Notes under the pieces: model-generated | The model's database searches: none | Told to the model about the DNA's origin: nothing | Seen by the model: only the letters and a program-made list of their open reading frames with translations | NCBI RefSeq assembly: GCF_002362315.1 | Contig: NZ_MTZV01000001.1 | Location: 1 to 64,000 of the forward strand | Direction: 5' to 3' | Length of the DNA: 64,000 nt | Source of the DNA: Paraburkholderia acidicola | GTDB taxonomy: Bacteria > Pseudomonadota > Gammaproteobacteria > Burkholderiales > Burkholderiaceae | In this document: positions 37,640 to 44,850 of the stretch, piece by piece | Layout of the letters: each line of letters starts with the position of its first letter | Numbering within the stretch: position 1 is the stretch's first letter | Made by a program: the position numbers and the translations under genes

Positions 37640-40314
37640 AGTACGACCCGAACACCGGTTTCGGCCACGCGCCGCATTCGCCGGACGATGCCATGCAGAC
37701 TCGCCCCGATGCCCTCGCGAGGCGCGGCCCGCCAGGGCATGTAGATACGGCCATCATCGGCATGAGTGCCCGCTATCCCAAAGCCGGCGATTGGCGCGCG
37801 TTCTGGGAGAACCTGCGCGCGGGGCGCGATTGCATCAGCGAAATCCCGCCTGAGCGCTGGGACTGGCGGGCTCATTACGACGAGTCGCGCGGCACGTCCG
37901 GACGCAGCTATACGCGCTGGGGCGGTTTCGTCGACGACATCGACCGCTTCGATCCGCGCTTTTTCTGGATCGCGCCCAGCGAGGCCGAGCATATCGATCC
38001 GCAGGAGCGCCTGTTCCTCGAGAGCGCCTACCTGTTGATCCAGGACGCCGGTTATACCCCGGCGAACCTGAGCACGAGCCGGCGCGTCGGGGTTTTCGTC
38101 GGCGCCTCGAACAGCAGCTACTCGCTGGTGGCCAGCCAGTCCCAATGGACGCTCGCCAACCGGGTGTCGCATGTGTTCGATTTCAACGGCCCCAGCATGG
38201 TGATCAACAGCGCCTGCTCGTCGTCGCTGAGCGCGATCCATGTCGCGCTGGAAAGCCTCGCCACCGGCACCAGCGACGTGGCGATCGCCGGTGGGGTCAA
38301 CCTGATCATGCATCCCTCGCACTATGCCCGGCTGGCCTCGGTCGGCATGCTGTCGGCCGGCCCGCACTGCCGTGCGTTCGGCGCGGATGCGGACGGTTTT
38401 GTCGACGGCGAGGGGGTGGGCGCGGTCCTGCTCAAACCCTTGCAGCGCGCACTCGAGGATGGCGACCAGATCTACGGCGTGATCAAGGGCAGTGCGCTCA
38501 ACGCCGGCGGCAAGACCTTCCGCTATACCGTGCCGAACCCGCTGGCGCAGGGGCGGCTCGTCGCCGAGGCGATCGCTCGCGCCGGTTTCACGCCGCAAAG
38601 CATCGGCTGTGTGGAGGCGCATGGTTCCGGCACCGACTTCGGCGACGCACTCGAGGTCCGCGGTCTCAGCGAAGCGTTCGGTGCGACCGCTGTCGCGGCC
38701 CCGTGGTGCGCGCTGGGTTCGGTCAAGTCCAATATCGGCCACGGCGAAGGCGTGGCCGGCATCGCCGGCCTGACCAAGCTGATCCTGCAGATGCGCCATG
38801 GCCAGTTCGCGCCCAGCCTGCATGCGCAGACGCTCAATCCCAGGATCGATTTCGCCGGCACGCCGTTCACCGTGCAACGCGAGCTGGCGCCGTGGCCGCG
38901 TCCAGCCGGCCATCCGCGTCGCGCGGGGGTTTCGTCCTTCGGTGCGGGCGGCGCGAACGCGCATCTGCTGATCGAGGAATATGTGGCACCCGCCGCGCCC
39001 GCCGCATCTGTGGCAGCCAATCCGGACGCGCCCGCGCTGATCGTGCTGTCGGCCGCGAATCCCGATCGCCTGCACGCGGTGGCCCAGCGCCTCGCAGACT
39101 TCCTTGATGGCGAGTTCGGCCGCGATATCACCCTGGCCGAGCTGGCCTACACCCTACAAGTGGGCCGCGAGGCCTTGAGCGAGCGCCTCGGTTTTGTCGC
39201 CGGGTCGCTCGCGCAGGTCCGCGTCTGTCTGGATGCCTTCCTGCACGATCGTGACGCCGGACAGCTCTTGCTGCGTACCAGCGTGGGCCGTGGCCGCGAT
39301 GGCTGGACCGCCTTGCTGGAAGACGAGAGCTTCGCCGCCACCGTGCGCGGCTGGGTTGAACGCGGCAAGTACGATCTGTTGCTGAACCTGTGGGGGCAGG
39401 GGCAGGCGCTGGACTGGTCGATGCTCTACCGCGAGGCGCGACCGCGTCGTGTGAGCCTGCCGGGCTACCCGTTCGAGGGCGAGCGTTACTGGGCCCCCGC
39501 CTCGGTGCGCTATGCCGGGGCGAGGCGCAGCCGGCGCCGGCGACCCGTCGCCGGTCCCGCTGCTGCAGTTTCATCGGCAACTTCGTCGGCAACTTCGTCG
39601 GCAACTTCGTCGGCACCGGTCAGCGCAGCCAGCGGAGTGGCAACACCGTTGGCCGCACTGCAAGCCCAGGTGCGTACCGTGGTAGCGGCCCTGCTCAAGG
39701 TCGAGCCGGAGGAAATCGAGTCAGGGCAGAGCATCGGCGATTACGGCCTGGACTCGATCGGCCTCACCCATCTCGCCAACCAGCTCAACCTGCGCTTCGG
39801 CAGTGCGTTGCAGCCTACCGATTTCATGGAGCTGGAAACGGCCAGTGTCGAGCGCATTGCCCGTCTGCTCCAGCAGCAATTGCCCATCGCCGGCACGACC
39901 GGAACACCGGCCCGAGCCCAGCCGCATCCACCTCGCGACACCCAGTCGACGCGTTCCGGCCCAGGTTCCGGCCCGGCTCCCGGTGGCGTACCAGCGACGC
40001 ACGGCGTACGCGCCACCCGTCACGGCGACCCGTTGCAGGAACAGGTGCGTCAGGCGGTGGCGGCCTTGCTCAAGGTGGACATCGAGGAGGTCGAGCCGGA
40101 TCTCGACATCAGCGATTACGGGGTGGACTCGATTGGCTTCACCTACCTGGCCGACCGCCTTAACGAACAACACGGCACCCGTCTGCGGCCGACCGATTTT
40201 TTCGAACTGGACCAGGTCAGTGCGATCCGGATCGCACGCCTGCTGCGGCAAGCCTTGGCCACGCGCGACGTGAGCGAGGCGGCCCAATCCCTGGTGGCGG
40301 CTGGCGGGCGATGA
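37636..40314 (+). CDS. Trans-AT polyketide synthase subunit C: KS10-ACP9a-ACP9b (892 aa)
   Basis: A short synthase subunit. The TTG at 37636 is taken as start: it overlaps the previous stop (TTGA), a GGGAG ribosome site (37624-37628) lies seven bases before it, and the same junction sequence uses ATG after subunit A. The next in-frame ATG (37693) would also precede the KS and cannot be excluded. KS10 (37741-38970) has the full triad (Cys 38215, EAHGSGT, NIGHGE with His 38740). Its flank ends in a basic cluster RRSRRRR (39523-39543). Two ACPs follow, with Ser at 39754 and 40129, each preceded by DYGLD or DYGVD. The protein ends without thioesterase or condensation domain. KS10 is a close relative of KS9 but keeps its His. 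The tandem ACPs lack the Trp linked to beta-branching ACPs. Confidence 0.93.
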   Translation: MKYDPNTGFGHAPHSPDDAMQTRPDALARRGPPGHVDTAIIGMSARYPKAGDWRAFWENLRAGRDCISEIPPERWDWRAHYDESRGTSGRSYTRWGGFVDDIDRFDPRFFWIAPSEAEHIDPQERLFLESAYLLIQDAGYTPANLSTSRRVGVFVGASNSSYSLVASQSQWTLANRVSHVFDFNGPSMVINSACSSSLSAIHVALESLATGTSDVAIAGGVNLIMHPSHYARLASVGMLSAGPHCRAFGADADGFVDGEGVGAVLLKPLQRALEDGDQIYGVIKGSALNAGGKTFRYTVPNPLAQGRLVAEAIARAGFTPQSIGCVEAHGSGTDFGDALEVRGLSEAFGATAVAAPWCALGSVKSNIGHGEGVAGIAGLTKLILQMRHGQFAPSLHAQTLNPRIDFAGTPFTVQRELAPWPRPAGHPRRAGVSSFGAGGANAHLLIEEYVAPAAPAASVAANPDAPALIVLSAANPDRLHAVAQRLADFLDGEFGRDITLAELAYTLQVGREALSERLGFVAGSLAQVRVCLDAFLHDRDAGQLLLRTSVGRGRDGWTALLEDESFAATVRGWVERGKYDLLLNLWGQGQALDWSMLYREARPRRVSLPGYPFEGERYWAPASVRYAGARRSRRRRPVAGPAAAVSSATSSATSSATSSAPVSAASGVATPLAALQAQVRTVVAALLKVEPEEIESGQSIGDYGLDSIGLTHLANQLNLRFGSALQPTDFMELETASVERIARLLQQQLPIAGTTGTPARAQPHPPRDTQSTRSGPGSGPAPGGVPATHGVRATRHGDPLQEQVRQAVAALLKVDIEEVEPDLDISDYGVDSIGFTYLADRLNEQHGTRLRPTDFFELDQVSAIRIARLLRQALATRDVSEAAQSLVAAGGR
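39571..39618 (+). repeat. Four tandem 12-bp repeats (SSAT) before ACP9a
   Basis: In-frame repeats of TCGTCGGCAACT code Ser-Ser-Ala-Thr, the last copy ending in Pro. They form a flexible spacer between the basic KS10 tail and the first ACP. Confidence 0.9.
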
Positions 40315-40348
40315 ACAGCGCCGCCGGCATCCCGATTCCAAGCTGAGT

Positions 40349-40353
40349 GGAGG
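40349..40353 (+). promoter_or_regulatory. Ribosome binding site of the acyltransferase gene
   Basis: GGAGG eight bases before ATG 40362. It decides the start against the GTG at 40347, which would overlap the site itself. Confidence 0.75.
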
Positions 40354-40361
40354 ACTTTTTG

Positions 40362-41507
40362 ATGAGCGTTTACATGTTCCCCGGTCAAGGTTCCCAAGCC
40401 AAAGGCATGGGCGCCGACCTGTTCGCCGCGTTCCCGGAACTGACCGGGACGGCCGACGACATCCTCGGTTATTCGATCCGAGAGCTGTGTCTTGAGGACC
40501 CGCGGCGGCAACTGGGGCAGACGCGCTATACCCAGCCCGCGCTGTATGTGGTCAACGCGCTGTCCTATCGTCGGCGACTGCATGAGCACGGTACGCCGGC
40601 CTTCGTGCTGGGCCATAGCCTCGGCGAGTACAACGCGCTGGAGGCGGCGGGCGTGATCGATTTCGAGGCTGGCCTGCGCCTCGTGAGCAGGCGCGGAGAG
40701 TTGATGAGCGAGGCGCCGGCCGGCGCAATGGCCGCGGTGATTGGACCCGACGAACAGGCGATCGGCGAATTGATGGCGAGGCATGGCCTCGGCACGATCG
40801 ACATCGCCAATCTGAATGGCCCCAGTCAGACCATCATTTCCGGGCTGAAGGAAGACATCGCCCGCGCTGCCCCGCTGTTCGAGGCCGAGCAGGCACGTTT
40901 CGTACCACTGAATACCAGCGGCGCCTTCCACTCGCGCTACATGGCCGCGGCCCAGCAGGCGTTTGCCAGCTATCTGCGCGAATTCCATTTCAACGCGCCG
41001 CGGATACCCGTGATCTCCAATGTCGAGGCGCTGCCGTATCTGGCCGAGCGTGCCGCCAGCCTGCTGGCGGCGCAGATCATCCGGCCGGTGCAGTGGACCC
41101 GTTCGATTCAATATCTGCTGGCGCAAGGGCAAAGCGAATTTCTGGAGCTGGGGCCGGGACAGGTGCTGACACGCCTGCTGGCCGATATCAGGAAACACGC
41201 GCCTGCCGTGGCTATCCCGGCCCCAGCCCCCGCTGCCGCGGTGGCGAGCGTCACTGCGGCGTCCGTGGTCACCACGCCAGCCTATGACCGCGATCGGGAA
41301 ATCAGCAGCCTGCAACAGCGTATCGACGACTGGAACCGCCGTTATCCGGTTGGCACGCGCGTCAACGTCGACGCCTATCAACAGAGCCTGACCACACGCA
41401 CAGCTGCGATGTCGCTGTTTGGGCATCGCGCGGCGATTTACCTGGAAGGCTACAACGGCTATTTCGAGCTGGCCGATGTGCATCCGGTCCACGGAGCCCC
41501 GGCATGA
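40362..41507 (+). CDS. Discrete malonyl-CoA acyltransferase acting in trans (381 aa)
   Basis: Loads malonyl units from CoA onto the ACPs of the synthase subunits, none of which carries its own AT. The N terminus MSVYMFPGQGSQ is the usual AT opening. The nucleophile elbow is GHSLGE with Ser86 (codon 40617). The motif GAFHSR with His190 (codon 40929) is the malonyl-specific GAFH signature. A C-terminal tail of about 70 residues (LTTRTAAMSLFGHRAAIYLEGYNGYFEL) resembles the segment that joins AT to ER in fused AT-ER proteins, which fits the neighbouring ER gene. The ATG at 40362 is chosen by its ribosome site. It follows subunit C after 47 bases and overlaps the ER gene by ATGA, so the two should be translated together. 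An acyl-hydrolase proofreading role is the alternative, less likely because this is the only AT seen. Confidence 0.92.
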   Translation: MSVYMFPGQGSQAKGMGADLFAAFPELTGTADDILGYSIRELCLEDPRRQLGQTRYTQPALYVVNALSYRRRLHEHGTPAFVLGHSLGEYNALEAAGVIDFEAGLRLVSRRGELMSEAPAGAMAAVIGPDEQAIGELMARHGLGTIDIANLNGPSQTIISGLKEDIARAAPLFEAEQARFVPLNTSGAFHSRYMAAAQQAFASYLREFHFNAPRIPVISNVEALPYLAERAASLLAAQIIRPVQWTRSIQYLLAQGQSEFLELGPGQVLTRLLADIRKHAPAVAIPAPAPAAAVASVTAASVVTTPAYDRDREISSLQQRIDDWNRRYPVGTRVNVDAYQQSLTTRTAAMSLFGHRAAIYLEGYNGYFELADVHPVHGAPA

Positions 41508-42889
41508 ACGCAATCCCTAAAAATTACGCGGCGCTCAGCATCAGGATGGAACGGCTGGGCTCGGCGGCTTTCAAGCAGGACCACGGCGTCGACTATCCGT
41601 ATGTGGCCGGCTCGATGGCGAAGGGCATCGCCTCGGCTCCGATGGTGATCAATATGGGCAAGGCCGGCTTCCTGAGTTACTTCGGTACCGGGGGAGTGGA
41701 CCTCGCTTCGATCGAGCAGGCCATCCTCGACATCCAGGCCGCGCTGAGCGCGGGGCAACCCTATGGGATGAACCTGCTGAGCAACGCGTCCACGCCGCAG
41801 GCCGAAATGGATACCGTGGATCTGTTTCTCAAGCACGGCGTGCGCCGCGTCGAAGCCTCCGCCTACATGCAGATCACGGCGCCGCTGGTGAAGTATCGCG
41901 CCCGTGGCTTGCGACGCAACGCGCAAGGCGCCGTAGTCGCGCAGAACATGATTCTCGCCAAGCTTTCGCGCCCCGAGGTGGCCACGCTGTTCCTCAGTCC
42001 GCCGCCTGAAAAAGTGCTCGCCGAACTGGTGGCCGAGGGCGCGCTCAGCGCTGCCGAGGCCGAGCTGGCGAAGCACCTGCCGATGGCCGACGACATCTGC
42101 GTGGAGGCCGATTCGGGCGGACATACCGACATGGGCGTGCTGTCCACCTTGCTGCCGAGCATCGTGCGTCTGCGCGACGAGATGGTGACGCGTTACGGCT
42201 ACACGAAGACTGTGCGTGTCGGCGGTGCGGGCGGCATCGGCACGCCGGAGGCGGCGGCGACCGCCTTCATCCTCGGCGCGGATTTCATCCTCACCGGCTC
42301 GATCAATCAATGCACGGTGGAAGCTGGTACCAGCGAGGCGGCTAAAGATCTGCTGCAGCAGGTCAACGTGCAGGACATGGACTATTGCCCTTCGGGCAGC
42401 CTGTTCGAGCTGGGCGCCAAGACCCAGGTGTTGAAGAAAGGGGTGTTTTTCCCCGCTCGCGCCAACAAGCTCTACGAGTTGTGGAAGAACCACGCGGCCT
42501 GGGAAGACATCGAGGCGAAGACCCGCGCGCAGATCCAGGAAAAGTACTTCATGCGCACCTTCGAGGATGTCTATGCCGAGACGCGCGCTTACTTCCTCAA
42601 GGCCGCGCCCGGCGAAATCGAGAAGGCTGAAAAAAATCCCAAGCACAAGATGGCGCTCGTATTCCGCTGGTACTTCGTCCACACGATGCGCCTCGCGATG
42701 AGCGGTTCGAGCGAGCAGAAAGTCGACTACCAGATTCACTGCGGACCGGCGATGGGTGCCTTCAACCAATGGGTCAAGGGCACCGAGCTGGAGAGCTGGC
42801 GCAATCGTCGCGTCGCTGACATCGCGCGTCTGTTGCTCGAAGAAACCGTGCAGCTGCTCAATCGCAGTTTTTTCGCCATGACCGGCTGA
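41504..42889 (+). CDS. Trans-acting PfaD-type FMN enoyl reductase (461 aa)
   Basis: Flavin-dependent enoyl reductase of the PfaD / 2-nitropropane dioxygenase family, which in trans-AT systems reduces enoyl-ACP intermediates in modules without their own ER. Visible family features are the start region SMAKGIASAPMVINMGKAG, the flavin-site motif ADSGGHTD (about residues 204-211) and the phosphate-binding stretch GGAGGIGTPEAAATAF, followed by FILTGSINQC. Length is normal for a stand-alone ER. The ATG overlaps the stop of the acyltransferase gene (ATGA). Candidate partners are the DH-KR modules lacking an ER; which of them it serves cannot be read from sequence. It is the last gene before the only sizeable intergenic gap. 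Confidence 0.93.
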   Translation: MNAIPKNYAALSIRMERLGSAAFKQDHGVDYPYVAGSMAKGIASAPMVINMGKAGFLSYFGTGGVDLASIEQAILDIQAALSAGQPYGMNLLSNASTPQAEMDTVDLFLKHGVRRVEASAYMQITAPLVKYRARGLRRNAQGAVVAQNMILAKLSRPEVATLFLSPPPEKVLAELVAEGALSAAEAELAKHLPMADDICVEADSGGHTDMGVLSTLLPSIVRLRDEMVTRYGYTKTVRVGGAGGIGTPEAAATAFILGADFILTGSINQCTVEAGTSEAAKDLLQQVNVQDMDYCPSGSLFELGAKTQVLKKGVFFPARANKLYELWKNHAAWEDIEAKTRAQIQEKYFMRTFEDVYAETRAYFLKAAPGEIEKAEKNPKHKMALVFRWYFVHTMRLAMSGSSEQKVDYQIHCGPAMGAFNQWVKGTELESWRNRRVADIARLLLEETVQLLNRSFFAMTG

Positions 42890-43022
42890 GTCGCGTGAGT
42901 TCGAGACACCCTCGGCCCCTGCGGTGCCCGGGGCTGCCTCGTTGTGTGTTTGCCTTAAATGCCCGATTGCACTGGCGGTGGCTGTTCTGGCCATCGCTGG
43001 TTGTTGAAGCCAGGAGAATGCA
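42890..43022 (+). other. Intergenic region (133 bp) with weak hairpin and ribosome site
   Basis: The only real gap in the window. It holds an imperfect stem (42913-42919 with 42930-42936, CGGCCCC / GGGGCTG, ten-base loop), followed by a moderately T-rich stretch, and ends in AGGAG (43012-43016), six bases before the GTG of subunit D. I see no convincing sigma-70 promoter. An in-frame TGA at 43005 fixes the start of subunit D. Confidence 0.6.
42913..42936 (+). terminator. Possible weak terminator or attenuator hairpin
   Basis: Seven-pair stem including one G-T pair and a ten-base loop, followed by GTTGTGTGTTTG rather than a run of T. It could give partial termination after the ER gene, or be chance in GC-rich DNA. 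Confidence 0.25.
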
Positions 43023-44850
43023 GTGCCCGATCTGATCAAGCGCGTGACCGATGGATATGTCTCGATCTCGTTGCTCGAAGCCTGCCGCGCGAGCGGCCTG
43101 TGCTCGTTGCTGAAGAGTCAGCCTTGCCTGCCGTCGCAACTGGCCGCGCGCTGCCGGATCGACGAGGCTGTGCTGGATGCCGCCTTGCAGGGCTTGCATG
43201 AGGCGGGCTGGATCGAATGGATTGATGGCAAGGTCGCGTTGATTGGGGCGACTGAGTCGTTCGAACTGGTTGAGCGCTGGACCGAAGCCATCGTCGCCTG
43301 GAGCCAGGCCGATCTGGTTGCGGCACTGCGCGAGCCGGACGGCCAGGTTCTGCGGCGGTGGCTCGGGCATTCCGCTTCGGCCTGGAAGGGTGTCGACACG
43401 GCTCAGGCCGAAGCACTGGACGCCGCCTGGCTGGCGCCGCTGCTGTTCGAGCTGGCGCGTCTCGATGACTCGGCGTTGCTGCAGGGTCGGGAAAGCGCAC
43501 AGCTGTCTGCCGCCAATGCGGCGGCGCTGCAGGCCGATTTTCTGCGCCGTGGCTGGAGTCTCGCCGAGGGTCCAGGGCTGCGCCTGAGCGCGCAGGGGCT
43601 GAGCGTGCTTCAGCATGCGGCGGCGCTCGGGCCATTGCTATTTCTGGCGCGCCGTTTCGGCGCTGGTCGCGAGCGGCTCGCAGCGGCGATTGAGCTTTAC
43701 CAGGCACAGCGGCGCTGGCGGCACGCGCTCGCCGGATTGCCCGCCGGGGTTGACGTGGTCGACGTGGCCGATGTGAATGACCCATGGCCGACCAGCGTCT
43801 ATCTGATGGCCGCTGCCGCGATGGGCTGCGTGCCTGAGCGGCCCGACGCCGCGCAGCAACCCGTGCATCCCGGCCCGGCGCGATTCGCGCTGCACCGGTG
43901 GACCGCGCGTCCGTATCAGATTCGCCATCCCTCGCTCGATGACCTCGCTATCCTGCGCGCACTGGATCTGGCTAGCTGGCCCGACGGAATGGCCGTTCCC
44001 GAGGCCGAACTGCGGCGCCGCATCGAGGTGTTTGCGCAGGGCCAGTTGCTGATCGAGCAGGACGGGCAGGTCGTCGCGTCCCTGTATACCCAGCGCATCG
44101 ATGCGCTCGATCAGTTGCGGCATACGCCCTATGCGCGGTTCGCCGGAATCCATCAGCCGCACGGCGCGCTGGCGCATCTGATGGGTATCTGCGTGGCGCC
44201 GGACCGGCAGGGCTATGGCCTCGCCGATCAGTTGATCGACTACGGTCTCGTCTATCTGGCCAGTTGCGAGGGTATCGACAGCGTGGCGGCGGTGACCCGC
44301 TGCCATGAGTATGTCGACGCCGACGGGACACGCTCTCTGGACGAGCACATCCGGAGCCGCGACAGCGAAGGGCGCTGGCAGGAGCCGATGCTGCAGTTTC
44401 ACGCTTCGCACGGCGCGACGATCCACGAGGTCGTGCAGGACTTCCGCCCGGAAGACCGGGCTAATCACGGGACCGGCGTGCTGATCGAATATGTGCGCTA
44501 TCGCCAGGGCGCGGCAGGGTCTGCGCCGGCGCAGCAGCGTGGCGCGGTGGCATCGGTCGGTGACGTGACGACCGGTGATCTGGCGATCGGTGACGTCGCG
44601 GCCGCGGTGCGGACCAGCATCCTGGAGGTGCTGGGTGACACACGTGAGTCTGCGTACGGTTTGCACGTGCCCTTGATGGAGATGGGCCTCAGCTCGTTCC
44701 ATCTGCAGCAGCTGCGGCGTCGTTTGGGCGAACGCATGGGGCTGGCGCTGGAGGCGACGTTTTTCTTCCAGCACGGCACACCGGCGGCGGTGATCGAATT
44801 CCTGCGTGAGTACCTGCGCGAGCAGGCGGCGACGGATCTGGCTATCGCCA
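43023..44850 (+). other. Loading unit: adapter region, GNAT and ACP0
   Basis: The adapter (43023 to about 43880) is helical, with a winged-helix-like start. The GNAT (about 43890-44500) shows an acetyl-CoA site RQGYGLA near 44200 and the residues typical of GNAT loading decarboxylases: Thr in VTRC, His in QFHASHGA and Arg in FRPED, followed by [13 protein letters not shown]0 (about 44590-44840) has MGLSSFHL with the phosphopantetheine Ser at 44694; the usual Asp before it is Ser. It supplies an acetyl starter by analogy with known GNAT loading modules. Confidence 0.87.

Noticed and set aside
39650..40260. Beta-branching ACP pair
   Set aside because: Neither ACP has the Trp that marks HMG-CoA-synthase partners, and no such cassette is in the window.
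40347..40361. GTG start for the acyltransferase
   Set aside because: It would sit on the ribosome site GGAGG that serves ATG 40362.
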